DNA of 64,000 bases from Terriglobia bacterium (GCA_021325275.1 JAJPHL010000066.1:97302-161301); one strand, 5' to 3'; shown: positions 53,247 to 63,544, numbered from the stretch's first letter. Notes: generated by a model not told the origin, from the letters alone. Made by a program: numbers and translations.

Positions 53247-53702
53247 ATGGCGTTTTGTTCAGCGTGCGGAGCGGATCTGGGTGGGGAAGCAGCGTTTTGT
53301 CCAAAGTGCGGAAAAGCCACGGCGGCCGACGCGTCGCCGGCCGGCGCGCCTCCGCCGGTGCAGAGCGCAACCGATGCGGTCGCGGGAATGCCCGAGAATG
53401 TGGCCGGCATGCTCTCGTACTTGGTCGGATGGCTCTCCGGCCTGTTCTTTTTCTTCACCGACAAGCGGCCGTCGGTGCGTTTCCATGCGATGCAATCGAT
53501 TGTCTTGTTCGGGGCCATCACCGTCCTAGACGTCGTCTTCGGGTGGACCGGCTTCTTCGGCGGTCTCTTCATGGGAATGATCATTAACCTCGTTGGGCTC
53601 GTCGCGTTGGTCTGCTGGGTGATTTGCATGGTGAAGGCGTATCAAGGCGTCCGCTTCAAGTTGCCGGTGGTCGGCGACATCGCGGAGAATCTCGCGAAAT
53701 AG
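53247..53702 (+). CDS. Zinc-ribbon membrane protein (DUF4870/Tic20-like)
   Basis: A 151-residue protein. The N-terminal double CxxC zinc ribbon MAFCSACGADLGGEAAFCPKCG is followed by a flexible linker and three helices (about 52-70, 83-103, 108-130). SYLVGWLSGLFFFFTDKRPSVRFHAMQS is typical of the DUF4870/Tic20-like group. AAGGGGG six or so bases upstream of the ATG supports the start. Function unknown. Convergent with the lipase maturation factor gene (four bases apart). Confidence 0.8.
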   Translation: MAFCSACGADLGGEAAFCPKCGKATAADASPAGAPPPVQSATDAVAGMPENVAGMLSYLVGWLSGLFFFFTDKRPSVRFHAMQSIVLFGAITVLDVVFGWTGFFGGLFMGMIINLVGLVALVCWVICMVKAYQGVRFKLPVVGDIAENLAK

Positions 53703-53706
53703 CGGC

Positions 53707-55182
53707 CTAGCGCCAGCCGTTGCGCTCGAGGATTTCGCGGAAACCGGGATCGTCGAGCGCGACGGGCGGAAAATAGGTGCCGGCGTCGTCGCGCAGCCAC
53801 CACAATCCCGTGTCGCGCCGTTGATTCGGCGTGGTGAATTGATACTCGTAGAGCCGCGCGCGCACATAGCGCGGCGGTCGATCCGGGAATGGATTCGTCG
53901 CCAGCAAACTGAGCGTCGCGGGATCGCCGCCCAGCAATTTCGCCATGAAATTCACGAACCAGGGATGTTCGTAGTACGGTGACATTGAGGCGAACCACAT
54001 CAACCAATCGAGGCGCAGGTGGTACGGCGCGATCTGGGGCGGCGCGCGGCGCAAATCGCCCGGCTGTCCTTTGAAGCGATACTCGTGCCACAGCGTCGCG
54101 CCGGTCGGCGGCGAGTCCATAGTGCCTTCGACAATCACTTGAAATCGCTGCCGGGTCACACTTCCGAAAGCCCCGTAAGTGTTCACCAAATGCAGCGGAT
54201 TGAAGCTCGCGTTCATCGCTTGACGTGGTGAGATCAGATTTTGAATCGGCGCGATGCTGAGCCAGGCGACCACAGCGGCAAGCGCGATCGCGGGCAAGCG
54301 GTCGATGAAAAACGCTTCGCCGACTTCCGGCGGGCGTGCTGGAATCAGACGCGCGATGAACTGGTCGTCGAGAGCCGACAGCGCCAGCACGATGGTCAGC
54401 AAATTCAGAAACGACAGGTTGCCGCTCAGCGCCAGCGTCAGTTGAAAGAAAATCGTGAGCAGCGCGGCCGTTCGCGCGATGCGCGGAGGCGCGAAGAATC
54501 CGAACGGCACGATCAATTCCACAAAATGATTGAAGAGCACGCCGCCCTGATGCGTCCATTCCGGCGCCCAGTGGAAATACCAACTCAGCAGATTCGGCAT
54601 CGGCTGGGTCATGTAGTGGTAATCGAGGCAGGTCAGGTCGCGCCAGCATTCGTCGCCACGCAATTTGATGAGTCCCGCGCCGAACATCACGCGGAAGAGT
54701 TGCCAACGGATCAGCCAAATCACCACCACGCGCGGCGAAGATCGCGAGCACCCAAGAAAAATCGCAAAGAAGCCGGCTTCGAGAAGCATCGTCTCCCAAC
54801 CGAAGCCGTAAAACACTTGGCCGACGTTGACGAACGAAAGATAGAGTGCCCAAAGCAGAAACCAATGCGTCGCCGAAATCCACGAGTTGAAACGTTCCGA
54901 TGCGCCGGTGAGCGACAGCGCCGCGAGCACAACGCCGGTCCACGCGCACACCTTGAACGCGGCATCGCGGGGAAAGAGAAAGAACAAACTCGGCGAGTCG
55001 GCAAACGAGACGGAGTGCACGAAGAGCGGCACGGGAAGCAATCCGTGTTCACCTAGCAGCGGACAAAACTGATTCACAGCCACGAGAAACGCGATCAGGT
55101 ACACGAGCGCCAAACCGCGCTGGAAAATCAGGCGCACGTACCAGTATTTCGGAGTGCCATCCGCGAGCATTCGCCTTAGCAT
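53707..55182 (-). CDS. Lipase maturation factor (LMF1/2) family membrane protein
   Basis: A 491-residue protein with about eight to ten helices. The family signatures are clear: FGWETMLLEAGFFAIFLG, FRVMFGAGLIKLRGDECWRDLTCLDYHYMTQPMPN, NHFVELIVPF and the soluble C-terminal domain with HLRLDWLMWFASMSPYYEHPWF. In animals LMF1 helps lipases fold in the ER; the bacterial role is not established. I prefer ATG 55182 to TTG 55200. Divergent from the quinoprotein gene 37 bases away. Confidence 0.85.
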   Translation of the reverse strand: MLRRMLADGTPKYWYVRLIFQRGLALVYLIAFLVAVNQFCPLLGEHGLLPVPLFVHSVSFADSPSLFFLFPRDAAFKVCAWTGVVLAALSLTGASERFNSWISATHWFLLWALYLSFVNVGQVFYGFGWETMLLEAGFFAIFLGCSRSSPRVVVIWLIRWQLFRVMFGAGLIKLRGDECWRDLTCLDYHYMTQPMPNLLSWYFHWAPEWTHQGGVLFNHFVELIVPFGFFAPPRIARTAALLTIFFQLTLALSGNLSFLNLLTIVLALSALDDQFIARLIPARPPEVGEAFFIDRLPAIALAAVVAWLSIAPIQNLISPRQAMNASFNPLHLVNTYGAFGSVTRQRFQVIVEGTMDSPPTGATLWHEYRFKGQPGDLRRAPPQIAPYHLRLDWLMWFASMSPYYEHPWFVNFMAKLLGGDPATLSLLATNPFPDRPPRYVRARLYEYQFTTPNQRRDTGLWWLRDDAGTYFPPVALDDPGFREILERNGWR

Positions 55183-55219
55183 GACATAAGCGTCTGGCAA
55201 GCGGTAAGATTGCTCCTAC

Positions 55220-57301
55220 ATGCGAAAAGCGCTTTTCATTTTGGCGATGGCTGCTTCACTGGACGCGCAGTCGCGCGATTGGCCGGCTTACGGGGGCACT
55301 TCCGAAGGCCGGAGATACTCTGAACTGAAGCAAATCAATCGCCGCAACGTCAAAAACTTGCGCGTCGCGTGGACCTACGAGCTCGGCGATGCGGGTGACG
55401 TCGAGACGCAACCGATTGCAATTGACGGCGTACTGTACGGCGTTAGCGCGAAGCACGATGCGTTCGCGCTCGACGGGGCGACGGGTCGCGAGTTGTGGCG
55501 CTTTCATCCCGAGCGTCCAGGCAGCGGGCCGAATCGCGGCGTGACATTTTGGTCGGATGGAAATGACAGGCGTATCTTCACGGCGGCGGGCAGCATTTTG
55601 TACGCGCTCGACGCGCGGACCGGTACGCCCATCTCTACGTTCGGCGCGAACGGACACATCGACCTGCGCGAGAATCTCGGGCGCGACGCGACGCACCTCT
55701 ATTACGTGCTCACCACGCCCGGCGTCATCTACAGAGATTTGTTGATTGTCGGCGGTCGCGTGTCGGAGTCGCTACCGGCCGCGCCCGGCGACATTCGCGC
55801 GTACGACGTGAGATCGGGAAAACTGGCGTGGTCGTTCCATACCATCCCGCGCGCCGGCGAATTCGGCTACGAGACATGGCCTGCCGGGCCCACCGAAGCG
55901 TGGACCTACATCGGTTCCGCCAACAATTGGGCCGGAATGGCCGTGGATGCGAAACGCGGCATCGTTTACGTCCCCACCGGATCGGCGGCCGACGACTTCA
56001 ACGGCGCAAATCGACTGGGCGACAATTTGTTCGCGAACTGCCTGCTGGCACTCGACGCCGCCACGGGAAAACGCCTCTGGCATTTTCAAGGCGTGCACCA
56101 CGACATTTGGGATCGCGACTTTCCTTCGCCGCCAACGCTGGTCACCGTGAAGCGCAATGGAAAATCGGTGGACGCGGTGGCGCAAACCACGAAGCAAGGC
56201 TGGCTTTATTTGTTTGATCGCGCGACGGGCACACCGCTCTTTCCCGTCGAGGAGAAGCCGTACCCCGCGAGCAGTCTCCCTGGTGAGAAAGCTGCCGCAA
56301 CGCAGCCGCTGCCCACGCACCCCGCGCCGTTTGCACGCCAACAACTCACCGAAGCGATGCTCTCGGCGCGCACACCGGAAGTCCACGCGTGGGCTGTCGA
56401 GAAATTCAAGCAGTTCCGCAGCGGGGGGCAGTTTGTGCCATTCGGTCTGGAATCGGAGACCGTGATCTTTCCAGGATTTGACGGCGGCGCGGAATGGGGC
56501 GGCGCGGCCTTCGATCCGCACTCCGGATTGTTGTACGTGAACGCGAACGACATCCCTTATACCACGGCGATGACCGAGACCAAAGGCGGACACACGCGCC
56601 GCGACTTGTACCGCCGATATTGCGCGGCGTGTCACGGCGAGGACATGAAGGGATCGCCTCCGGCGACGCCGTCGCTCGTCGAGCGGCGCCAGGCGATTCC
56701 GGCAGACCGCTTCGCCGCGGTGATCCGCCTGGGATCGGCGCGTATGCCGGCGTTTCCCAACCTTACGAGCGATGAAGTGGGCGCCATCGCGGAATATGCC
56801 ATCACCGGAGAGAATCGCGATCTCGACGCGGCGGCGCCGTCGCTTGAGGAAGCGCCATCGCCTGAAAAGTTGAAGCATCACTTCACGGGATACCATCGCT
56901 TCCTCGATCCCGCGGGCTATCCGGCGGTCGAGCCGCCGTGGGGAACGCTGAGCGCGATCAATTTGAACACCGGCGAGTACGCATGGCGAATTCCGCTCGG
57001 TGAATATCCGGAACTCGCCGCGGCAGGCGTGAAAAACACCGGAACGGAAAACTACGGCGGGCCGATCGTGACGGCGAGTGGCGTGTTGTTCATCGCCGCG
57101 ACGAATTTCGACAAGAAGTTTCGCGCGTTCGACGCGCACTCCGGGAAATTGTTGTGGGAGACCACGCTGCCACTCTCGGCCGACGCCACGCCCGCCACCT
57201 ATCAGGTGCGTGGAAAGCAATATGTTGTGGTCTGCGCGACGGGAGGAAAGATGCGAGGTCCCCGGGTCAATGGGGCGTACATAGCTTTTGCACTGCCGTG
57301 A
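55220..57301 (+). CDS. PQQ-dependent dehydrogenase with internal cytochrome c domain
   Basis: A 693-residue periplasmic quinoprotein. Signal to about residue 17. Beta-propeller W-motif blades run through the protein: AWTYELGDAGDVETQPIAID, GRELWRFHPE, GKRLWHFQGVHHDIWDRDFP (typical PQQ-site region) and GEYAWRIPLGEYPEL. A cytochrome c domain with CAACH (about 468) is inserted before the last blades rather than appended. This matches the PQQ glucose/sorbosone-like dehydrogenases common in Acidobacteriota. The substrate is probably an alcohol or sugar; electrons go to a cytochrome. The 3' end overlaps the convergent nicotinamidase gene by 35 bases. Confidence 0.87.
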   Translation: MRKALFILAMAASLDAQSRDWPAYGGTSEGRRYSELKQINRRNVKNLRVAWTYELGDAGDVETQPIAIDGVLYGVSAKHDAFALDGATGRELWRFHPERPGSGPNRGVTFWSDGNDRRIFTAAGSILYALDARTGTPISTFGANGHIDLRENLGRDATHLYYVLTTPGVIYRDLLIVGGRVSESLPAAPGDIRAYDVRSGKLAWSFHTIPRAGEFGYETWPAGPTEAWTYIGSANNWAGMAVDAKRGIVYVPTGSAADDFNGANRLGDNLFANCLLALDAATGKRLWHFQGVHHDIWDRDFPSPPTLVTVKRNGKSVDAVAQTTKQGWLYLFDRATGTPLFPVEEKPYPASSLPGEKAAATQPLPTHPAPFARQQLTEAMLSARTPEVHAWAVEKFKQFRSGGQFVPFGLESETVIFPGFDGGAEWGGAAFDPHSGLLYVNANDIPYTTAMTETKGGHTRRDLYRRYCAACHGEDMKGSPPATPSLVERRQAIPADRFAAVIRLGSARMPAFPNLTSDEVGAIAEYAITGENRDLDAAAPSLEEAPSPEKLKHHFTGYHRFLDPAGYPAVEPPWGTLSAINLNTGEYAWRIPLGEYPELAAAGVKNTGTENYGGPIVTASGVLFIAATNFDKKFRAFDAHSGKLLWETTLPLSADATPATYQVRGKQYVVVCATGGKMRGPRVNGAYIAFALP

Positions 57302-57872
57302 GTCGCGCGCCGGCGGCGACCATTTCATCGATCGCGCGGCGGCCTGCAACCGCGTTGTCGAGCGAAGCAATTGCGTCGGTAATTACTTCCACGTTTTTCC
57401 CGAGCGCGCGCAGACCGCGCACCGCGTGCACCACACAAATCTCCGTGACCACGCCAAAAACAACGTACCGCTGTGCGGGGCGCGCGGCTAGAACATCGCG
57501 AATCGTGGCGGTTTGGAAAACGTCGACCGTTTGCTTCTCGACGATGATCTGCGGCGCGTCGGGAATCGCAGCGCCCGCGCGATTCGGCACGGCAATCGCG
57601 CCGGTCATCAATGTACCGGGGACTTTCGCTTGTCCCAACGTTCCGGCAATGCAGTGCGGCGGCCACGATGCAAACTCGGGATCGCGTTCGGAGTGCGCGT
57701 CGGCGGTGGAGATCACGGGAATTCCGTTGCTGCGCGCCCAATCGTAAATGCGTTCCAACGCCGGAATGAGTTTTTCCGCGCCGGGAACGTACAACGCGCC
57801 GACGGGAAGAAGAAAATCGTTCTGCGTGTCTATATCGACCAGAACTAAGTCAGTGAGGACGGCTCCATGCAT
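57267..57872 (-). CDS. pncA: Nicotinamidase (isochorismatase family)
   Basis: A 201-residue enzyme that converts nicotinamide to nicotinate. Triad Asp15 (DTQNDF), Lys113 (VEKQTVD) and Cys146 (VTEICVVHA); metal-site Asp58/His60 in TADAHSERD; and WPPHCIAGTLG, a hallmark of nicotinamidases. The ATG at 57872 lies 28 bases inside the end of pncB, so translation is coupled. A longer frame upstream is entirely within pncB. Together the two enzymes form the NAD salvage branch nicotinamide to nicotinate mononucleotide. Confidence 0.88.
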   Translation of the reverse strand: MHGAVLTDLVLVDIDTQNDFLLPVGALYVPGAEKLIPALERIYDWARSNGIPVISTADAHSERDPEFASWPPHCIAGTLGQAKVPGTLMTGAIAVPNRAGAAIPDAPQIIVEKQTVDVFQTATIRDVLAARPAQRYVVFGVVTEICVVHAVRGLRALGKNVEVITDAIASLDNAVAGRRAIDEMVAAGARLTAVQKLCTPH

Positions 57873-59233
57873 CGATCGCGAACCTCCTCCATCAGTTCCT
57901 CGAGCGCGCGCGACCGCCGAACGGGATATGTGTCGGGCGCCTCCAAGCGGCGGTAGCGCTGCGGCAGCCGCGACAAATTGCTCGCCGCGATTCCGCGAAT
58001 TTCCGCCAGCGACGGAAGCGCCGCCGGCAGTTTCCCGTTTTCCATGACTTGACGCAGCAACGGCTCGGCGCCCATGTGACCGCCGCTTTCCTCGCCGCGC
58101 TCTTCCCGCGCCCGGCCGATCACGTCGTGCGCGAAGCTCCCTGTGGCACTGGAGTAGCGGAATACCTGTTTGCGTCCAGGCCACGTGGCTTTCTCGTCGC
58201 TGAACTTGGCCGTGTAGCAGACTTGCCCACCGCGTTCCATTTCCACCAACTTGAAGATGCCGCTGAGACTCGGTGCGTCGCGCGACACGACCAGATCGGT
58301 GCCGACGCCGAAGGAATCGAGCGGCGCGCCGGCTTGCAGGTATTCGCGGATGCGATATTCGTTCAGGTCGCCGGACGCCATGATGCTCGCGTCGATGTGA
58401 CCGTGCGTATCGAGAAGACGACGCACTTCGCGGCTCAGCCCCACGATATCGCCGGAATCGAGACGCACGCCGCGATAGCCGCGCCGAATGTTAGCGGCGA
58501 TGCGCGCGCCTTCGAGACAATCGTACGTATCCAGAAGCAGCGTACTCCGTTCACCGAAAACTTCCAGGAACGCGTTGAACGCTTCTTCCTCATGATCGAA
58601 AGCCATGGTCCAGGAATGCGCCGCCGTGCCGACGGTGGGAATGCCGAATTCCTTCCCGGCGAGCGTGTTCGACGTGGCGGCGCAACCGGCCAGATACGCG
58701 GCTCGCGCGGCGAGCAATCCCGCTTGTGGTCCATGCGCGCGGCGGCTGCCGAACTCGACGACGCGGCGGCCTTCGGCCGCTTCCACCACGCGCGCGGCTT
58801 TCGTCGCGACCATGGTTTGATACGTCAACATCGAAAGCAGATACGTCTCGGCGATCTGCGCTTCGATCACCGGTGCGGTGATCCGCAACAACGGCTCCTC
58901 AGCGAAGACGACGGAGCCCTCCGGCACCGCCCACAGATCGCCCGAGAAACGCATCGCGGCCAGGTAGTCGAAGAACGCGGCCGGAACGCGCTCGAACATC
59001 GGATGGCGCTTGAGGAAGCGGAGATCGTCCGCGGAGAACTTCAGATTCTGCAGGTGCTCGACGGCTTGCTCGAGTCCCGCGGCGAGCAGAAACGAGCGGT
59101 GCTCCGGCAGTCGCCGGATGCTCAGTTCGAAGGTGGCACGCTCGTTGTGCTTGTTGTGGACGAAATAGCCGGCGGCCATGGTGAGCTCATAAAGATCGGT
59201 GAGCAACGGGCCGCAGGCGTTAGGCGATTTCAT
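57845..59233 (-). CDS. pncB: Nicotinate phosphoribosyltransferase
   Basis: A 462-residue enzyme making nicotinate mononucleotide from nicotinate and PRPP. LLTDLYELTMAAGYF at the N-terminus, FGSRRAHGPQAGLLAARAAY (contains the phosphorylated-His region in related enzymes), TVGTAAHSWTMAF, LLDTYDCLEGARIA, VRLDSGDIVGLSREVR and FGVGTDLVVS are all classic. Full length for the bacterial long type. The 3' end overlaps pncA by 28 bases, giving a compact two-gene operon. Confidence 0.92.
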   Translation of the reverse strand: MKSPNACGPLLTDLYELTMAAGYFVHNKHNERATFELSIRRLPEHRSFLLAAGLEQAVEHLQNLKFSADDLRFLKRHPMFERVPAAFFDYLAAMRFSGDLWAVPEGSVVFAEEPLLRITAPVIEAQIAETYLLSMLTYQTMVATKAARVVEAAEGRRVVEFGSRRAHGPQAGLLAARAAYLAGCAATSNTLAGKEFGIPTVGTAAHSWTMAFDHEEEAFNAFLEVFGERSTLLLDTYDCLEGARIAANIRRGYRGVRLDSGDIVGLSREVRRLLDTHGHIDASIMASGDLNEYRIREYLQAGAPLDSFGVGTDLVVSRDAPSLSGIFKLVEMERGGQVCYTAKFSDEKATWPGRKQVFRYSSATGSFAHDVIGRAREERGEESGGHMGAEPLLRQVMENGKLPAALPSLAEIRGIAASNLSRLPQRYRRLEAPDTYPVRRSRALEELMEEVRDRCMEPSSLT

Positions 59234-59315
59234 GGCGCTTCCAAAATAATGCTTACTTTTACCATATAACGCTTTCCCGCATTTCGAGCGGGCGCGGGAA
59301 TCATCGGAGTATCCC

Positions 59316-60185
59316 TTAGATCCGCTGATCCCTCTGCATGGCCATCAAGCGCTCGATTCGTTCCTGAATCGGCGGGTGCGTACTGAACAGTTTCGTGAAC
59401 GCTTGACCGTTGAACGGCGCCACGATGCACAAATGCGACATCGCCGGCGATGCGTCGAGCGGAATGCGCTTCGACCAGCCGTCGAGTTTCTGCAAGGCGC
59501 TCGCCAGCGCCTGCGGATTGTGCGTGAGTTGCGCGCCGGTGTGATCCGCTTCAAACTCGCGCGTGCGCGAGATCCAAAGCTGGATCAACGTCGCGGCGAG
59601 CGGCGCGATAATTAGCAGCGCCAGCGTCTCGAGTCCTCCGCCGCGGCGATCGTCGTCGCGCCCGCCATAGCCGCCGAAGATCATGGCGAATCGCGCCATG
59701 TAGGCCAGCGACGAAATCGCGCCGGCGAGCATGGCGGCCACCGAACTTGTGAGGATATCGCGATTCTGCACGTGACCAAGTTCGTGCGCGAGCACGCCTT
59801 CGAGCTCCTCGTCGGTCAGCAAATCGAGCACGCCTTGCGTCACCGCGACGGCCGCATGACTCGGGTTGCGTCCCGTGGCAAAAGCATTCGGCGAATCCGA
59901 AGGGATGAGATAAAGCCGCGGAATCGGAACGCCCATGCGCGATGCAAGGCGCTCAACGATCCGGTAGACGCGCCAGTAAATGTCAGGCGAATCTTCCGGA
60001 GTCAGCGGTTGCGCGTTGTACGAGGCGAGGGCGATCTTGTCGGAGTAAAAGTAAGCGACAGTGTTGGTAACGGCGGCGAACAAAAGCGCCAAGACCAATC
60101 CATTCGGCCCGCCGAATCGAGCGCCGGCGAACAGCATGAGTCCGGTCATCAGGCCGAGCAACAGCGTCGTCTTAATGGCGTTCAT
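59316..60185 (-). CDS. htpX: Membrane zinc metalloprotease HtpX
   Basis: A 289-residue M48 protease. Two N-terminal helices (about 5-22 and 28-47), zinc motif LAHELGHVQNRD (His134, His138), two more helices (about 145-170, 190-212), and downstream EFEADHTGA supplying the third ligand. GGGAG four bases before the ATG supports the start. HtpX degrades misfolded membrane proteins. It sits close to clpB and hsp20, making a stress/proteostasis neighbourhood. Confidence 0.93.
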   Translation of the reverse strand: MNAIKTTLLLGLMTGLMLFAGARFGGPNGLVLALLFAAVTNTVAYFYSDKIALASYNAQPLTPEDSPDIYWRVYRIVERLASRMGVPIPRLYLIPSDSPNAFATGRNPSHAAVAVTQGVLDLLTDEELEGVLAHELGHVQNRDILTSSVAAMLAGAISSLAYMARFAMIFGGYGGRDDDRRGGGLETLALLIIAPLAATLIQLWISRTREFEADHTGAQLTHNPQALASALQKLDGWSKRIPLDASPAMSHLCIVAPFNGQAFTKLFSTHPPIQERIERLMAMQRDQRI

Positions 60186-60246
60186 TTGTCTCCCTATTTG
60201 ACTCTACCATTGCATTAGACGTGTCAGACGGGGCGAAGGTTCAACG

Positions 60247-60255
60247 TGGTAACAT
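60247..60255 (+). promoter_or_regulatory. Extended -10 (TGGTAACAT) of the toxin-antitoxin operon
   Basis: TG-G-TAACAT, 20 bases before the antitoxin ATG, leaving a leader that contains AGAGG seven bases before the start. Confidence 0.35.
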
Positions 60256-60275
60256 AAGGGCTCAGAGGTACCGTT

Positions 60276-60503
60276 ATGTCCATTGAAGAGATGGTGGTCG
60301 AGAAACTCGGCAAGATGACGCCTTCCAAACAGCGGGAAGTGCTGAAGTTCGTGAAAACGCTTGAGGCAAAACCGGGGAAACCCACGACGCTCCGCAGCGC
60401 TCAGGGTTTGTGGGCCGGCATGGGCTTCGACATCACGGAAGAAGATATCGCCATGGTGCGCAAGGAAATGTGGCGCAGTTTTCCGCGCGATGTCGAGATC
60501 TAG
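60276..60503 (+). CDS. Antitoxin of a PIN-type module (DUF2281/VapB-like)
   Basis: A 75-residue protein. The N-terminus MSIEEMVVEKLGKMTPSKQR with EVLKFVKTLEAK matches the DUF2281-type helical region seen in antitoxins. The C-terminus (ITEEDIAMVRKEMWRSFPRD) resembles the toxin-binding tail of VapB-like proteins. AGAGG seven bases before the ATG supports the start. The toxin GTG follows two bases after its TAG, the usual antitoxin-first order. It is likely to autorepress the operon. Confidence 0.75.
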   Translation: MSIEEMVVEKLGKMTPSKQREVLKFVKTLEAKPGKPTTLRSAQGLWAGMGFDITEEDIAMVRKEMWRSFPRDVEI

Positions 60504-60505
60504 CC

Positions 60506-60898
60506 GTGGTGCTCGACACGCACTCTGCTCTCTGGTATTTGCTTGGTACGCGTAAACTTTCGCGAGCCGCCCTTCGAGCCATCCAACAAACAGTTCGCCG
60601 CCGACGGCATCTCTGGATTTCCACAATCTCAATCGTCGAGACAATCTACTTGGTTGAACTCGGGCGCGTGCCCTTCGAGGCGTTTCGCCTTCTCGAACAG
60701 GAACTGAAGGATCCTGTTTTTGGGATCCAGTCAGTTCCAATTTCCGAGGGCGTGGCGGCGGCCGTTCGCGAAATTCCCAGAGGCATAGTCCCCGAAATGC
60801 CCGACCGTATCATCGCGGCGACGGCACTCCATTTAAAACTCCCGCTCGTTACCCGAGACTCGCGCATTCAAGCCTCGGGTATCGAGACGATTTGGTAG
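60506..60898 (+). CDS. vapC: PIN-domain toxin (VapC-like RNase)
   Basis: A 130-residue PIN protein. Active-site acids: LDTHSALWYL (first Asp), ISIVETIYL (Glu), EMPDRIIAATAL (Asp) and VTRDSRI (Asp). All four are present, so the toxin looks catalytically intact. VapC toxins cleave tRNA or rRNA. GTG at 60506 is chosen because it lies just after the antitoxin stop and directly before the first beta strand; upstream codons are within the antitoxin gene. It ends ten bases before the convergent clpB stop. Confidence 0.85.
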   Translation: MVLDTHSALWYLLGTRKLSRAALRAIQQTVRRRRHLWISTISIVETIYLVELGRVPFEAFRLLEQELKDPVFGIQSVPISEGVAAAVREIPRGIVPEMPDRIIAATALHLKLPLVTRDSRIQASGIETIW

Positions 60899-60907
60899 AC
60901 ACCGCGC

Positions 60908-63544
60908 TTACGCCGCCACCGGGACACTCGACGTAAACGCGATCTCCGCACCGCTGGCATCCGCTATCACGTGATCGCCCGGGGCCACCGTGCCGTCGAG
61001 CAACTTCATCGCCAGCGGATCCTGGATCAAGCGCTGGATCGCCCGGCGCAACGGACGCGCGCCATATTGCGGATCCCATCCCTCGTGCGAGATCAACGCA
61101 CGCGCCGCGGGCGTCAGCTCCAGGTCGATGCCCTTCTCGGCGAGCATCTTCCGCACGCCGGTGAGTTGAATCTCCACGATCTGCTCGATCTGTTCCTCAC
61201 CCAGCAACTGGAAGATCACGATGTCGTCCACGCGATTCAGGAACTCGGGACGGAACGCGTCGCGCAGCGCTTCGCGAATGCGCGATTCGGCTTCCTTCTG
61301 GCGGTCGGTCGGCGCATTGCGCTGGAAGCCGATATTCAAGTCGTTCAGGTGATGCGAGCCCACGTTCGAGGTCATGATGATGACCACGTTCTTGAAGCTC
61401 ACCGTGCGTCCCTTGCCGTCGGTGAGACGGCCGTCGTCGAGAATTTGCAGCAGGCTGTTGAACACTTCCGGATGCGCCTTTTCGATTTCGTCGAACAGCA
61501 CCACCGAATACGGGCGACGCCGCACGTGTTCGGTAAGTTGGCCGCCTTCGTCGTAGCCCACGTATCCGGGAGGCGCGCCGATCATGCGCGCCACCGAATG
61601 CTTCTCCATGTATTCGCTCATGTCGACGCGAATCATCGCGCGCTCGTCGTCGAAGAGAAACTCGGCTAGGGCGCGCGCCAGTTCCGTCTTGCCGACGCCG
61701 GTGGGTCCCAGGAAAATGAAGCTGCCGATCGGCCGCTTCGGATCGCCCAGTCCCGCGCGGCTACGGCGGAGTGCGTTCGACACTCTGGCCAGCGCTTCCT
61801 CCTGACCGACCACGCGCTGGCGCAAGCGTTCTTCCATATGGACGAGCTTCGATTTTTCGCCTTCCAGCATGCGCGTCACCGGAATGCCGGTCCACTTCGC
61901 GACAATTCGCGCGATGTCCTCTTCCTCCACCTGATTCTTCAACATGCGCGCGGCGTGCGACTCGGCCAAATCTTTGTTGGCCTTTTCAAGGTCGCGCTCC
62001 AGCGCCGTCAACTCGCCGTACTTGATCTCCGCGGCGCGCTCGAGATTGCCTTCACGCGTGGCTTTCTCTTCTTCCACACGCAGACTCTCGATGCGCTGCT
62101 TGATCTCGCCGGCCTTGGTGATCGAAGCCTTCTCCGTATTCCAACGCTCGCGCATGCGCGCCGTTTCTCCGCGCAAGCGCGCCAATTCGTCTTCGATCAA
62201 ACGCAGCCGCTCCCGTGACGCATGATCGGTTTCTTTCGCCAACGCTTGCCGTTCGATTTCCAATTGGATCAAACGGCGATCGGCTTGATCGATTTCCACC
62301 GGCACCGAGTCGAGTTGCATTTTCAGCGCGGCGGCGGCTTCGTCCATCAAGTCGATGGCTTTGTCCGGCAGAAAGCGATCGGAAATGTAGCGGTGCGAAA
62401 GCGTCACGGCCGCCACCACCGCGGCGTCGGTGATGCGAACGCCGTGATGCGCCTCGTAGCGTTCTTTCAATCCACGCAGGATCGCGATGGCGTCTTCTTC
62501 CGCGGGCTCGCCGACCATCACCACTTGGAAGCGGCGCTCGAGCGCGGCGTCTTTCTCGATGTACTTCTTGTATTCGTTGATCGTGGTGGCGCCGACGGCG
62601 CGCAGTTCGCCGCGCGCCAACGCGGGCTTCAGCATGTTCGACGCATCCATCGCGCCTTCCGACGCGCCCGCGCCTACCAGGGTGTGCAGTTCGTCGATAA
62701 ACATCACGATCGAACCCTGCGATTCGTTCACTTCTTTCAGCACGGCTTTCAGGCGCTCTTCGAATTCGCCGCGGAATTTCGCGCCGGCGATCAGCGAGCC
62801 GAGATCGAGCGCCACCAGACGCTTGCGCTTCAGCGTTTCGGGCACGTCGCCCGACACGATGCGCTGCGCGAGCCCTTCAGCGATAGCGGTTTTGCCGACG
62901 CCGGGCTCGCCGATCAACACAGGGTTATTCTTGGTGCGCCGCGACAACACTTGGATCACGCGGCGAATCTCTTCGTCGCGACCGATCACGGGATCAAGCT
63001 TGCCTTGACGCGCGAGTTCGGTGAGGTCTCGGGCGTAGCGGTCGAGCGCTTGATAGGTGGCCTCGGGCGTTTGCGACGTAACGCGCTGCGTTCCGCGCAC
63101 GCCGGCCAGTCCTTTGAGAATGGCGTCGTGATTGGCGCCGTTGCGCCGCAGAATCTGCTCCGCCGGATCGCCGCCACCAAGGGCCGCGATACCCAGCAGC
63201 AAATGCTCCGTGGAAATGTATTCGTCCTTGAAGCGCTCGGCCTCTTTTTCGGACGTGATGAAAACTTCGTTCAATCCAGGCGTCAGAAACATCTGTCCGC
63301 CTGCTTGGCGTGCGCCCTTCACCTGCGGCAGCGCGTTCAACGCGCGGTCGGCTTCGGTGAGAATCGTATCGGGCGACACCTTCAGTTTCTCGAGGACCGG
63401 CTGGACCACGCCGTCGGGCTGCGACACCAACGCCACCAAAAGGTGCAGCGGCGTGATTTGCTGATGCTCGCGCTGCCCCGCAATCTGTTGCGATTGCTCG
63501 ATGGCCTCTTGTGCTTTCAGCGTGAATTTGTCGAAGCGAATCAT
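60908..63544 (-). CDS. clpB: ClpB disaggregase
   Basis: An 878-residue Hsp100 chaperone of standard length. N-domain (1-145, two Clp-N repeats), NBD1 with Walker [14 protein letters not shown] and Walker [11 protein letters not shown], the M-domain coiled coil (about 410-520, Glu/Arg-rich), NBD2 with [13 protein letters not shown] and [14 protein letters not shown], sensor NVGSHH, and the C-terminal D2 small domain. The ATG is preceded by GAGGGG. With DnaK it rescues aggregated proteins. The gene follows hsp20 on the same strand, separated by a long palindromic repeat. Confidence 0.96.
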   Translation of the reverse strand: MIRFDKFTLKAQEAIEQSQQIAGQREHQQITPLHLLVALVSQPDGVVQPVLEKLKVSPDTILTEADRALNALPQVKGARQAGGQMFLTPGLNEVFITSEKEAERFKDEYISTEHLLLGIAALGGGDPAEQILRRNGANHDAILKGLAGVRGTQRVTSQTPEATYQALDRYARDLTELARQGKLDPVIGRDEEIRRVIQVLSRRTKNNPVLIGEPGVGKTAIAEGLAQRIVSGDVPETLKRKRLVALDLGSLIAGAKFRGEFEERLKAVLKEVNESQGSIVMFIDELHTLVGAGASEGAMDASNMLKPALARGELRAVGATTINEYKKYIEKDAALERRFQVVMVGEPAEEDAIAILRGLKERYEAHHGVRITDAAVVAAVTLSHRYISDRFLPDKAIDLMDEAAAALKMQLDSVPVEIDQADRRLIQLEIERQALAKETDHASRERLRLIEDELARLRGETARMRERWNTEKASITKAGEIKQRIESLRVEEEKATREGNLERAAEIKYGELTALERDLEKANKDLAESHAARMLKNQVEEEDIARIVAKWTGIPVTRMLEGEKSKLVHMEERLRQRVVGQEEALARVSNALRRSRAGLGDPKRPIGSFIFLGPTGVGKTELARALAEFLFDDERAMIRVDMSEYMEKHSVARMIGAPPGYVGYDEGGQLTEHVRRRPYSVVLFDEIEKAHPEVFNSLLQILDDGRLTDGKGRTVSFKNVVIIMTSNVGSHHLNDLNIGFQRNAPTDRQKEAESRIREALRDAFRPEFLNRVDDIVIFQLLGEEQIEQIVEIQLTGVRKMLAEKGIDLELTPAARALISHEGWDPQYGARPLRRAIQRLIQDPLAMKLLDGTVAPGDHVIADASGAEIAFTSSVPVAA

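Noticed and set aside
57873..58184. Longer nicotinamidase start
   Set aside because: The extra 104 residues lie in the shadow of pncB and have no family similarity. The isochorismatase fold begins right after 57872.
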